DNA of 64,000 nt, taken from positions 27,964,152 to 28,028,151 of the forward strand of contig NC_133536.1 of NCBI RefSeq assembly GCF_048544455.1, given 5' to 3'. A program made the translations under genes and the position numbers. Below the pieces are notes generated by a model that worked only from the letters and a program-made list of their open reading frames with translations, did not search any database and was not told the DNA's origin. This document shows, one piece after another, positions 52,670-63,505 of the stretch. Source of the stretch: Silene latifolia (taxonomy: Eukaryota; Streptophyta; Magnoliopsida; Caryophyllales; Caryophyllaceae). Numbering within the stretch: the stretch's first letter is position 1; every line of letters starts with the position of its first letter.

Positions 52670-53108
52670 TAGTCTTTTTTTAATTTAAGGTTGGTATGTA
52701 CTTGAGACATAATGTAGTTGGTTAGACTTGGTGTTAGATGTTGTGTAGAAGACTTAGCTTGGTTTTGAATGTGTTATGTATTTGAGACAATTTAATTTGG
52801 TCTTTGTTAAATGGCATGGTGTTCGTTTGTTGGACCAAAAATGTGTGTATTTGAAGTTGCAGAAATTTGTAGTTGTGTGAAGAAAACAACAATTATAGGA
52901 AATGGGGATTTCCTCGAAAATGTTATGCTGATAAAATTACCGACCGAATAAAAGTAATTACCGACCGCAAATAAGCAATTAGCGACCGAATTTATTTTGA
53001 AAATTTATTGTGCGCAAAAATTTAGTGACCGAAAAGACAAATTACCAACCGAAAATCGGTCACTAATTACCGACAGACAAAAACTTTACCGACCGAAATT
53101 GCTTCTTT
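52670..53108. other. CACTA-1 3' UTR and right subterminal repeats (part)
   Basis: Non-coding. ACCGACCGA-type motifs cluster at 52930-53105, matching the left end array. CACTA-2 inserted within this array at TTT (53106-53108), and the rest continues at 61647. Confidence 0.7.
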
Positions 53109-53136
53109 CACTACAAGAAAAACGCGGCATAGTGAC

Positions 53137-53690
53137 GGTCATACCGACGGAAAAAACAAGCCGTCAGAAAACTCGGGATACTGACAGATTTTTGACGGAA
53201 TTTCCGTCGATATCAATTTCTGACGGATTTCCCATCACGAGTAATTGGTGCGTTGACAAAGTCAATGGCGCTAAAAAACATGTGACGGAATATCCGTCAG
53301 TATTTCCAAAAAACTGACGGAATTTCCGTCATTGGCTGCCACACCCAACAGTGCATGACAACTGTATGGCAATTAAGAAAACTGACGGAATTTCCGTCAG
53401 TAAAACACAAAAACTGACGGAATTTTCGTCACATGTTTTATTTTTTTGAAACACACTGCATTGCAGGCTGGCACAATAATTGAGACAGTGACGGATAGTC
53501 CGTCAGGAATTAGAAAAAACTGACGGAATTTTCGTCAGTTGTCCATATTATGTGACGTGTCCACTTTATGTATTATTTGTCTGATAAAGTTGGTTAGTGA
53601 CGGAATTTCTGTCAGTTTTTTAGAAATACTGACGGAATTTCCGTCAGGATTCCTATTTAATTGACGGGATTTCCGTCAGTCCTTCCTTTT
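53137..53690. repeat. CACTA-2 left subterminal palindrome array
   Basis: Roughly a dozen copies of TGACGGAATTTCCGTCA, its halves (CTGACGGA, TCCGTCAG) and near variants. Each full copy is a 17-bp near-palindrome. In En/Spm, subterminal repeats are TNPA binding sites. The right array has about the same density. Confidence 0.85.
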
Positions 53691-53754
53691 ATCTCAAACA
53701 CAGGAATTCATTCATATCACTTTACCAATTTTCTCCCAAAATAAAATCGCCAAA

Positions 53755-53990
53755 CCCTCCTCCACCACCTTAAAACCCGACACCACCACCACCCTCCTCC
53801 ACTTCCGGCGCCGCCACCAACACCAACAACACCACCACGCCGTCGCCATCACTATAAGGTAATTTTATTTGTTTTTCTTCTTTTCTCCTTTCTCTTTTTC
53901 CTTTTCCTTTAATTGTTTTTAATTTTTTTTTCTCCATAGCCTCCCGCCGCCACGCCCCTGCCACCCCTGCTGCCTCCTGCCGCTGTCACA
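53755..53990 (+). other. CACTA-2 C-rich leader
   Basis: CCACC/CGCCGCC-rich text (ACCACCACCCTCCTCCACTT and similar) up to a possible donor (ATAAG|GTAATT) near 53858, with a second C-rich block at 53938-53985. Likely the non-coding first exon of the TNP2 transcript. The 64-codon minus-strand frame here is low complexity. Confidence 0.5.
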
Positions 53991-54871
53991 CCTTTCCTCT
54001 TTCTCATCCTTCTTTTTCATTTTTTTCTTTGTGGAGCTAATTAGGTATTTCTCTTTTAAGTTTTTTTTGTTTAATTATCTTAATTGAATTAGAATATTAG
54101 TTATTGTTTTAATTATTGTTGATGTTGATGCATGTTGACTTAGGATAGAAGTCAATTTTGTTTAAATGTATGTTGTGACGGTTTTAATGTATGCATCTAA
54201 TTTTTTTGTTAATTAGATTATTGTTAAATTTTGTGAAATGTTAATGTTTTTAAAATGATAATTAGACTAGATATGTAAATTGAAAAATTATTCATGTTAG
54301 TTTTTAAAATGATAATTAGACTAGATATGTAAAATGAAAAATAAATCATGTTAGTTTATGTTAATTGAAAAAGTAGTCATTGTTGTATGTTTTATTTTTA
54401 ATATTGTTAAAATTATTGTTCATATTGACCTAGTACCCGTTCAAAAATTACTCACTAGGAGTAATTTTTGAATAGTCCCCGTTTTGGGACTGTCTTTGTA
54501 CGTTTTAAGTCACTTAGGTAGTAAACATGTGCTTGTGATTTGTTAATGAGAAAAGAGTTTGGTGACAATTCCTTTAATGTTCTCTAAATGCATATGTAGA
54601 GTAATTATTTATTCTACATTGTGTATTTGGAGAACGGATGGGAATTGCTGCCGAATTTTTTTCCTCATTAATAAATCACAAGTACATGTTTGCTAGTGAC
54701 TTGAAACGTACATTGATGGGTTTAAGTTGGAGTGATAAGGACCCAATTCAAAGAAATACAATATTTATATTGGTTAAAATGTTAAATTATTGTGTATTAT
54801 TCTTGATTTTGATTGTTGTTAGGTTATTATCTTTTTTAATGACATATATAAATGTGTAGATACATAATAAC
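53991..54871 (+). other. CACTA-2 probable 5' intron
   Basis: AT-rich non-coding DNA between the C-rich leader and the TNP2 ATG. It contains a 54-bp direct duplication (AAAATGATAATTAGACTAGA at about 54255 and 54306). A 73-codon frame at 54638 lacks any domain. No separate gene. Confidence 0.5.
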
Positions 54872-57800
54872 ATGAAAAGATTAGAACGGCAGTGGATGTA
54901 TGAAAGATTAGACGAAAAAAAGAAACCCAAGAAAGCATTTGCAGAGGGGGTGAAAGAGTTTATTAAATTCGCGGAAGGACGTAGTGAGTACAAGAATTTA
55001 GGTGAAATGAGGTGTCTGTGTAAGAAATGCAAAAACCTAGGTTTTAAAAGGAAAGCAGATGTTCAAATTCATCTTTGGTCGTATGGTTTCGCCGATAATT
55101 ATTATGTATGGACATATCACGGTGAGAAACTACCTAGTACAAATGCTAGTGAGAATCCTTACCGTGAGTTCGTGGAAAATGCATTGCGTGATACTGTTGA
55201 CCAAATTTTGGAGGATCGACTTAATCCTGATGACCTTAACGATGAAGAAGTGCGTTATGAAACGCCGAACCCCCAAGTTTCTTCGTTCTTTAAAATGTTA
55301 GTGCAAGCCGAACAGCCGGTGTTTGAGGGAAGTGATATGAGTTTGTTGCAAGCAGCTGCTAGGTTGTTATCACTCAAATGTGAGAACAACATATCTCTTA
55401 GATGCGCTAATGGTTTTGTGTCGTTCGTTGGTGACATAATTCCAAAGGAAAATCAAATGGCGCGCAATTTTAATGAGATTAAAAAAGTTCTGAAGGGACT
55501 CCAACTTCCCCATGAAAAGATTGATGCATGTCTCAATGGATGCATGCTTTTCTGGGAGGAAAATTCTAATCTTGAAGAATGTACAAAGTGTCGTGCATCT
55601 CGGTATAAAGGTAAAAAGAATTCAAGTGGGAGGCGAATTCCATGTAAACCAATAACTTATTTCCCGCTTGCGCCAAGGTTACAACGGCTATATGCAACCA
55701 AGCACATAGCAGGTGAGATGAGTTGGCACTACAAAAACTCTCGATTAAGAGAAAGGGGGACAATGGCACATACAAGTGATGGAGAAGCGTGAAAGCATTT
55801 CGATAGAGAGCATCCAGATTTTGCAAGTGAACCCCGGAATGTTAGGCTAGGTTTGTGTACGGATGGATTTCAACCTTTTGAGCAGTTTGGGACGAAATAC
55901 TCTTGTTGGCCTGTGATTGTGACTCCGTACAACTTACCTCCTTGGTTATGCATGAAGAGACAATTTATGTTCTTATCTGTACTAGTTCCCGGTCCTAAGA
56001 ACCCTATGTCAAATTTAGATGTTTTTCTCCAACCGTTGATCAAAGAGTTGAAATAACTTTGGGAAACCGGCGTGGACACTTACGATATCTCTAAGAAACA
56101 AAATTTTTAATTAAAGGCTGCATTAATGTGGACGATCAACGATTTCCCGGCATATGGCATGCTTTCTGGTTGGTCCACAATTGGATATCGTGCCTGTCCT
56201 TATTGTCCAGAAAATGATCATAGATCTTTTTGGCTTAAAAATAGCAAAAAGGTTTGTTGGTTTGATTGTCACCGTGAGTTCTTAAGACCTGATCATCCTT
56301 TCCGCGACAATTGTAAGCAATTTCTTAAAAACAGAAAAACTGAGAATCGCATAGCCGCATCGAAACTAACGGGTGATGAAGTGTGGGAATCCGTAAAAGA
56401 CTTGCCTAAAATAGTTGATGCTTCTGATCAAGAATTGAAAAGATTGAAAGATCAGAATGAAGGTTGGTGGAAACAAAGCATATTCTGGGAACTTCCCTAA
56501 TGGAAATCGTTGCTGATTCGACACAACTTGGACGTTATGCACATTGAGAAATTTTTTTTTGAACAACTTATCAACGCCATGATGGATGTACCAGGTAAAA
56601 CTAAATTTGGCCCTAAGGGTAAAGAAGACTTTAATGAACTTTGCTATAAACGGCCCACATCATCTAGGTTTGTTTTATCAACCGCGGAGAAAAAGGCTCT
56701 ATGTGACTGGGTTGCTAATTTAAAATTCCCGGATGGTTATGCTTCAGATTTGAGTCGGTGTGTTGACCATAAAAAGATGGTGTTACATTCCATGAAAAGT
56801 CATGATTGTCATGTCTTTATGGAACGACTACTCCCTGTTGCCTTGAAAGAGTTGCTCCCGACAGGTCCTTGGAATGCAATAACTGAGATAAGCCAATTTT
56901 TTAGAGACCTGTGTACTTCTACGATTAGAGTTGATTCTATGGAACGCCCGGAGTCAAACATTGCGGAGATAATATGCAAGTTAGAGAAGATATTTCCCCG
57001 TCTTTTTCGGTTCCATGGAGCATTTGCCTCTTCACCTACCTTATGAAGCGAAAGTTGGAGGACCTGTTCAATATCGATGGATGTATCCATTTGAGAGATT
57101 TCTTTATCATTTAAAAAAAAAGATTGGCAACAAAGCTCGGGTGGAGGGTTCAATATGCAACGCTTTTTTGTTAGAGGAAATTTCAAATTTCTGTTCTTTT
57201 TATTTCGAAGATCACATTGACACAAAAGCAAAAGACTTAGATGTTGGTGTAAATTCCGATGACCAGTTGAAATCTAAGTTACCTGAGTTATTCAATGATG
57301 ACATGGGAACTACAACCGGAAAATGTATACAGAGGTACTTAACTGAGAAAGAGTATGAAAAAGCTCATTTTTATGTGCTAAGGAACTGTGGAGATTTTTT
57401 AGAGACTTATGAAAAGTAAGTTAATACTACATCATTACTCAATTGTTTTTTAATTATCAAATTAGATCGAATTTATAGGTAATACATAACTAAAACATGC
57501 TTTCCCTACTTATAGGGAATTTGAGACACATATCAAAATCAATTTTCCTGATGTCACATCCTCTGATGATGTTTGGGCATCACATGACAAAAGTTTTCCA
57601 AAATGGTTCCGAAATCAAGTAAGTGATGATACATTTTCTTTGAAATTGAACTACACATTTAGATTTTTTATTAGATATTGAAAAAAATATAACAACTTAA
57701 TTAACATTTTTTTATTCATAGGTTCATAGATTGAAGGATCATCTAATAATAGCTTTAGCATTGGGTCCTCGTAACATGGTGAAGTCTTGGAGACGGTATT

Positions 57801-58771
57801 CCATCAACGGCTATAAGTTTCGAGCTTTTAAGGAGGGAGTTGATGTTTCGAAGTCTACGTCAAGCAAAGGGGTTTCTGTGAATTCAACTGAAGGGTTGGA
57901 CTACTATGGAACCCTAAATGAAGTAATTGAGCTTTCTTATTATGCCGAGCAAAGGGTTTATAGGGTTATATTATTTAAATGTGATTGGCTTGATAATTCC
58001 CCACAAGGACTTAGTATCCATAAGGTTTATGGACTTGTAGATGTAAACGAGAAAAAGAAACTTCGTGGACATAACCCATTTGTGGCAGCTTTTCAAGTCG
58101 ATCAAGTTTGTTATGCTCCTTATCCAACCATTAAGGGGTCGTTTGGTTCACTACTTAGAAATGGAATGGATTGGAATGAGAAACCATAGAAGTATGGGGT
58201 TCCAATTCCATACTTTCCAAAACATGTTTGGTTCATTAGAAAAATAAACATGAAGGAATGGAGTTTGAATCCATGGGGAGGAGGTGGGTATGGGATTCCA
58301 AGGGGTTGGGGTGGAATGAGAATCCATCAGGATTCTAACTCCATTCCAAAATACACCAACCAAACACTAAAATGACTAGAATCCATTCCATTCCATTCCA
58401 AACCTCCCAACCAAACACCCCCTAAGAAAGGTAATCACGGTATTCAGTGGTCCGCGGTTTTTAAAACCAAGGCAAGATCACAAGTTGATGCTCCTATTGA
58501 AGAAAGTGTCTTTCAAGAAGATGTGGTTGTGAATGATCACTCAATTTCACCGATTTTGTTGGAATATATAGAGGATGAAGATGTATACGAAGTGGCAGTG
58601 GAAAGAGGTCAAGGGGAATATGACAGAGACGTCGGAGAAGAAGGGGATGAAGATGAAGTTGAAGAACTTATTAGATACGAAAATGAGGAATCAGAGGAAG
58701 AAGTAGGAGTGCTTTTTTCAGAGGATGAACCTGTTTTGATTTGTAGTGACAGTGATAGTGAGGAGGACTAG
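54872..58771 (+). pseudogene. TNP2/TNPD CACTA transposase, decayed
   Basis: Starts at ATG 54872. The N-terminus is a transposase-associated zinc region (CLCKKCKN...VQIHLWSYGFADNYYVW). The TNP2 core (Transposase_21) follows: LGLCTDGFQPF, KYSCWPVIVTPYNLPPWLCM, VLVPGPKNPMSNLDVFLQPL, WTINDFPAYGMLSGWSTIG, LIRHNLDVMHIEK. DUF4218-like text (PYEAKVGGPVQYRWMYPFER) lies at 57015-57415. Exon 2 is 57516-57618 and exon 3 starts at 57722 with a DUF4216-like segment. The acidic tail ends at 58771. Lesions: in-frame stops at 55790, 56054, about 56108 and 56498; a frame change near 57020-57045; and a Tourist MITE at 58135-58422 in exon 3. It is non-functional. Confidence 0.93.
58135..58422. mobile_element. 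Tourist-like (PIF/Harbinger) MITE in TNP2 exon 3
   Basis: 288 bp with ends GGGGTCGTTTGGTTCACT and CCAACCAAACACCCCC, flanked by TAA (58132-58134 and 58423-58425). The TAA duplication and GGGNNNGTTTGGTT ends are the Tourist signature. The host reading frame runs up to the left TAA and resumes after the right one, so the MITE sits within a codon run of the transposase. Confidence 0.9.
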
Positions 58772-59229
58772 TTGTAATTGTAGAATTATTGATACATTTG
58801 TAAAAACGTTTAAAGTTTAAACATTCAATAAAATTTGCCCTCCGTTTTTTATTACTTGTCGTTCTAGCCTATTTAGTTTTTTGTTTTATACATGTCGTTT
58901 TAGCTTAACATCAATAGTGTGTTTCAATTTCCAAGGTTTGGTTATAAGAAACCTCTCAATTCAGCCAATAAAATGCATTAAAGAAGAGGCAAGTGGTAAT
59001 TAGTTCACAGTTTTCCATTGGACACATGAACACCAAATAAAATAATAATGGTAAAAAGTAGTATAGTTGCAAATCTTAATTTGTGTGAATCAAGTTAAAA
59101 CGACATATATCCAGTTTTCCATAGTTAGTGTTTGTTTCAATTGTTTATATATACCCTGCAGAAATGGTTGATTTGAACTAACGATTTTTTCTTTCAACTA
59201 ACAATTTGAATTGTTTTCATGCAGTGATT
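58772..59229 (+). other. CACTA-2 spacer between TNP2 and TNPA-like genes
   Basis: Non-coding and AT-rich. AATAAA at about 58828 may end the TNP2 transcript. An acceptor (TTTTCATGCAG) at 59224 suggests the TNPA-like transcript has an upstream non-coding exon. Confidence 0.5.
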
Positions 59230-60728
59230 ATGCCGAACGTTTTTCGCCGTTATTTTGGGAGCAATAGGAATGCATCTCAACATGATCGGGAGGACGAGGT
59301 GGTTGAGGATGAGGAAGATCCTGAGCCTCCAACAACAAGACAGGAGAACATGCAGGTGACTCTCTCATCGGCCCGTGCTCGGCGAGATCATTTTTGGTAA
59401 GTTTATGTTAATTTTTTTATTTTTAAAACTGAACATTTACAGTTTTAATTTCAAATATTTATGTGTTTTTCAGGTGGGATGACGAACCAATCAAGAAATA
59501 TGTTACTTGGTCGTTCACCCGTAACACAGGAGATGAGTACTTCACTAGGTGGGGTGAAGCGAGTAACGCACAGCGTCAGAAGATGTGGAATTACTTTGCG
59601 GTAATTATATTTTTCAATAATAATTTTCTTAAGTTTATAATAATTTTCTTAAGTTTATAAGAATTTTCATACGTTTTATATAACTAATTTCACAATTGTT
59701 TTTGAAACAGACTCATGTAAGATCCATCGATCCTGGCTATGATCCTGTGCCTGAGTGCAGTCGAGGGTAACGAGGCGGATTACCACTCTTATTAATGGAA
59801 TAAAATATAATAAGAAAAAGCCAAAGTGGGTGCCTGTTACTTGGTGGGAGAACCTTAGGAATAGGCCAAATGATCCTACTTTTGCCAAACATTCGAAAAT
59901 CAACACGACAAATAGGAAGTCGGGTGGTAAAGATGGGAAAGCATTGGGCACTCACACTCTTGGTCGGAAGAGTTGCTCCGATGCTTTCAAGGAATTGGTA
60001 AGTATTGTTTATATTACTTTTAAAAAGTGGTTAATATATATGATTGACAAATATATACTTGATTTTACTTGTTTCCATACTAATTTTAGGGTTAAGAGGC
60101 CACCCCCCACAAGTTGTTCACGAAGACGAAGAAAAATAAGAAGGGCGAGTGGGTTAACCCTCGAGCGGCTGAGATTGACGTAAGTTTTTGTATTCAATTT
60201 AATATTTATTTTTATTACAAAGAACGATAATATCTTTCTTATAAAAATAGGTATATATATATATATATCATTTCTGACGATTTTCTCTTTTTTCAGCGTG
60301 ATTTCCAAGCGGAGATGAGTCAACCATTGCCACCTGGACAGTCTCCCGACGAGATTCGGGCGTACTTCAAGGTTGTAGGAGGCTTTGACGAAAAGAACCG
60401 GATGTTTGGGACCGGAGATAAAGGGGCCGAAATATGGTATGATCTTCCTAATAACAAAGCTGCCCGGCGGTCTTTCTCTTATGCTCCTAGCATGATTTCA
60501 CAGCTTTCCACCCAAATGAATGATGAGCGAGCCGCTCGAATTGCTCTTGAAAGACAGGTTCGTGAACAGGCTGAACAAATGGCGGCAATGCAAAAGGCTT
60601 GGGCTGATATGCAAGCATCTCAACCCCCAAACACGTGCTCACAATTTCCTCCACATAGGCGGGATGACTTTGGGGGTGGTGATCACGGGTTTGGAGGTAG
60701 TGGTAGTTTTATTGAGCCTATAGGTTAG
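59230..60728 (+). CDS. TNPA-like (Transposase_24/Ptta) gene of CACTA-2, five exons
   Basis: Start ATG 59230 lies 6 nt after an acceptor. Proposed exons are 59230-59396, 59474-59600, 59761-59997, about 60090-60179 and 60297-60728. Exons 1-3 join in frame (HFWWDDEP across the first junction; acceptor GAGTGCAG for exon 3). Diagnostic text includes PKWVPVTWWENLRNRPND, KSGGKDGKALGTHTLGRKS, TKTKKNKKGEWVNPRAAEID and NRMFGTGDKGAEIWYDLP. This is the plant En/Spm second protein, which binds subterminal repeats and helps TNP2. Exon 4 shows a frame conflict near the C run 60103-60108, which could be a real lesion or a base-calling error. The C-terminus has a short coiled region and Gly-rich tail. Confidence 0.75.
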
Positions 60729-61056
60729 AGCCTTTAGGTTAGATTAGTGTTGTCGTCTAGTATGGACTATGAAAAAACATTGGTGATTTGTGTTTAATTA
60801 GTAAGACAATGTATAAATTTGACCGACTTTTTATGTACAAAATTTGTGTTCAATTCTCTTTCGTTGTCTATTGATTCCCGCAATAGCGATCGACGTGAAA
60901 ATGGATTCCCGCTTGGCGGTCGACGATTGTATGTGTTTTGCAGGTTTTGGTTGTATTTGAAACGATGCCAATAGGCATCGTGGCTGTATTTGAAACGATG
61001 CAAAAAACGCATCGTGGCTGGGCAGCATGCTGCTGTTTCTAGCCCTGATTTTTAAT
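60729..61056. other. CACTA-2 3' UTR
   Basis: Non-coding tail of the TNPA-like gene. It contains two repeats of GAAACGATGC (about 60959 and 60991) and a near-palindromic pair of GCGATCGACG / GCGGTCGACG. Confidence 0.5.
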
Positions 61057-61620
61057 AGAATTGACGGAAATTCCGTCAATATTCTAAAATAGCGATGGAA
61101 TTTCCGTCACTGCCTGTTTTTCCTCATTTTTTCAGAATAAACCAGGAACTACCACGTGTCCAAAAACCCGATGGAAATTCCGTCAGTAATACAAAAAAAC
61201 TGACGAAAATTCCGTCACTTCCATCTTTTTAATGTGATTTCAGAAAATACCAGGAACTGCCACGTGTCCAAACAACTGACGAAATTTCCGTCAGTAATGT
61301 AAAAAACTGACGGAATTTCCGTCACTTCCATCTTTTTTACGTGATTCAATTGAGTGTCAAAAAACTGCCACGTGTCCTTGTGTGACGGAAAGTCCGTCAG
61401 TACTGCCATTTCCTGACGGATTATCCGTCGCTTTCCAGCTAGAAATAAGGACGGTTTTCCCGTCAGTGATCCGTCAGTGTTTGTGAATACTGACGGAAAT
61501 TCCGTCAGGATAGGATTTTTACTGACGAAATAAGCTGACCCTGGATCCTGACGGATTTTCCGTCAGGAAATGCAAATACCGACGGAAAAGCCGTCAGTAT
61601 GGCCTGATTTTTTCCGTCGG
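61057..61620. repeat. CACTA-2 right subterminal palindrome array
   Basis: More than a dozen TGACGGAATTTCCGTCA-type copies and variants, plus two copies of GCCACGTGTCC. It mirrors the left array at 53137-53690. Confidence 0.85.
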
Positions 61621-61646
61621 TATCCCGTGTTTTCGTTGTAGTGTTT

Positions 61647-61884
61647 ATTTGACCAGTCAACTTGATTTTGCACCGAGCGCATCTCTATTTACCGACCACA
61701 ATTTCGGTGGGTAATTTACCGACTAACTTCAATCGGTCGGTAATTTATATTTACAGGCCATATTTACCGACCGAAATTTTCGGTCACTAAATGTTTATAA
61801 TCGATCACTAAGCACTCTTACCGACCGATTTTGGCTTTTTCCGACCGTTTCTAGCGGTTGGTAACTGAGCTGTTTCTTGTAGTG
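61647..61884. repeat. CACTA-1 right terminus and subterminal repeats
   Basis: Remainder of the CACTA-1 right end beyond CACTA-2. ACCGACCGA and CGGTCGGTAA motifs in both orientations lead into the terminal GTTTCTTGTAGTG. Confidence 0.85.
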
Positions 61885-61887
61885 CTC

Positions 61888-62560
61888 TCGGGTTCGTGAC
61901 TCGGATTCTCCTATACAATACTCTAAAACCCGAGAATGCGCACCATCCCCAACGTAGTCGATTATTGCTAGGAGTCACTAAGCATACGATAAATTCCCGG
62001 CCTTCCCAACCCTTTTCCCAAAGGTGAAGTTCAAACCATTTCCCAAAGGCGCCCCCAATGAATTCCCTCTCCCGGGTTCAACCAAATAGACAAGTACTCT
62101 AAAAAGGTGGATGACTATAAACCTAACCAAACCTCATCGGTGGACAAGGGTAAACAATCAACCAAACTCCTAATTAGAACAATAACAAGCTAACCCTTTG
62201 GCAAACCCCACTAATTTCCCCTCAACAACTAATTTAAGTGGAACTAGTTGGGTTAATTACTCATGTTGGGTTGTAATCGAACCCTAGTGAACAAATTACT
62301 CACTAATCATATTCAATCCAACACAAGACACATAAATAACTACTCTAAACATGGTATTAAACAACATAAAATGATCTAACAACAACTAAACATAAAGGAA
62401 GAACATTTATGAACAAACTAACTTAAATATTCAAACTTTGAACAAATGTAAACAATTCAACAAAGGAAAGAAAGAGAAGAGAATATTACCAAACTTGAAT
62501 TAAGGAGGAAAGAGGTGAGAAATTCAACTTACAATTGTGGTAAATTATCAATAATTAGAT
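61888..62560. repeat. LTR-like remnant, right of CACTA-1
   Basis: Continues the sequence interrupted at 17755. It parallels the Gypsy-2 LTR in order: CTCCCGGGTTCAACC, CTCATCGGTGGACAAGGGT (compare TTCCGTTGGTGGACAAGGGT), TACTCATGTTGGGTTG, CTCACTAATCAT, then AAC-rich text. No ORF. An old Athila-type LTR with an undefined right border. Confidence 0.5.
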
Positions 62561-62562
62561 CA

Positions 62563-62941
62563 GGGAGGTGTTTGGTAAACAGTAGATTGGTGAATTTTCA
62601 GCATATTCAAGACTTTTAGCATGTTTGACTCACAAATCTACCATTTTGAGTGTTTGGTAAATGTCATATTGAAAGAGTGGATTGAAGCTCAATCTACCGT
62701 TTTTCAATATGCTGTTTCACCCAGCATAATCACATTAGTAGATTGTGAAATATGAATCCGTCAACAATTTACACATAGATACAACAATCTATTAACCAAA
62801 ATCTGTTAATTACCAAACACTTCTACTAAATCTGCTAATTGAAATATACTAGTCAAACATGTTAATGCAATATGTCATTTATAATCTATTTGACCAATTT
62901 ATTTCTGCTAATATTAATCTACTGATTACGAAACAGGGCCC
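62563..62941. mobile_element. TIR element (MITE-like), superfamily uncertain
   Basis: The left end is GGGAGGTGTTTGGTAAACAG. The right end read in reverse is GGGCCCTGTTTCGTAATCAG, and both continue into TAGATT. This imperfect TIR of about 27 bp encloses 379 bp without coding. The GTTTGGTAAACAG ends suggest PIF/Harbinger or hAT. The flanks TCA and TAA do not make a clear duplication. Confidence 0.55.
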
Positions 62942-63505
62942 TAACTTAAAATAAATATTAAATGAAGAAAAGATGATTTCTTTTTAATTTGGAAAATACC
63001 CCGGGTCAATGTTGCTGTCCGTCTTATTTTTGATGAAAAATTAATCAAGAGGACACAAGTGGGCTTATTTTCTTTGTTTGTGTCCAAGTCCACGTGAAGC
63101 ATTGCCGAGGCCCGCATTCACATGATCCACTTGATCCCAATTGATCTCTTAAATTAGTTTCAGTTGATCCACTTACATTATTACGGTTTCCGCTCCGTTT
63201 GATACCTACAAATCTACAGTTACACAAAAGAAAACATGAGAGCAATACCAAATTCCAAAAAGTAGAAGTATAGAATAGCAACATTTAAAACTAAATAGGT
63301 AATGTGTTATATAAGACAAAAATGGGTGAGTTAGGCTAACTCGGGTTATTAATTCGGACGAATAAGAGGGAAAATGTGGGTTAAAAATAAGTAAAATAAA
63401 GTGTTATCAATAATGTCGACAAAATATTCTGAGTAAGCTATTGAAGTTTCTCTTTTCCAATTCTTAATATGAAATATTATCAATAGTTGATTTTATTATT
63501 AAATT
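62942..63505. other. AT-rich intergenic, nothing recognised
   Basis: Contains only short frames without domains (for example 63045-63284, minus). No RNA gene or repeat structure seen. Confidence 0.45.

Larger units (their letters stand above)
53109..61643 (+). mobile_element. CACTA-2: En/Spm element with TNP2 and TNPA-like genes
   Basis: 8535 bp with termini CACTACAAGAAAAACGCGGC and, in reverse, CACTACAACGAAAACACGGG. The target duplication is TTT (53106-53108 and 61644-61646). Palindromic subterminal repeats TGACGGAATTTCCGTCA crowd both ends. It carries a TNP2-type transposase gene (54872-58771) with several stops, a frameshift and a MITE, then a multi-exon TNPA-like gene (59230-60728). This is the standard two-gene En/Spm layout. 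With TNP2 broken it cannot mobilise itself. Confidence 0.95.
17756..61884 (+). mobile_element. CACTA-1: outer En/Spm element, 44 kb with nested insertions
   Basis: The termini are CACTACAAGAAAC at 17756 and GTTTCTTGTAGTG ending at 61884. They are flanked by a 3-bp duplication CTC (17753-17755 and 61885-61887). Subterminal arrays of ACCGACCG/CGGTCGGTAA motifs occupy 17775-18005, 52930-53105 and 61675-61870. All of this defines a CACTA (En/Spm) element. Once Gypsy-1 (18467-51158) and CACTA-2 (53109-61643) are removed, only about 2.9 kb remain. That remainder is a C-rich 5' leader and a TNPA-like gene remnant (52071-52669), with no TNP2 transposase. It was therefore a deletion derivative or has been eroded. 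Confidence 0.93.
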
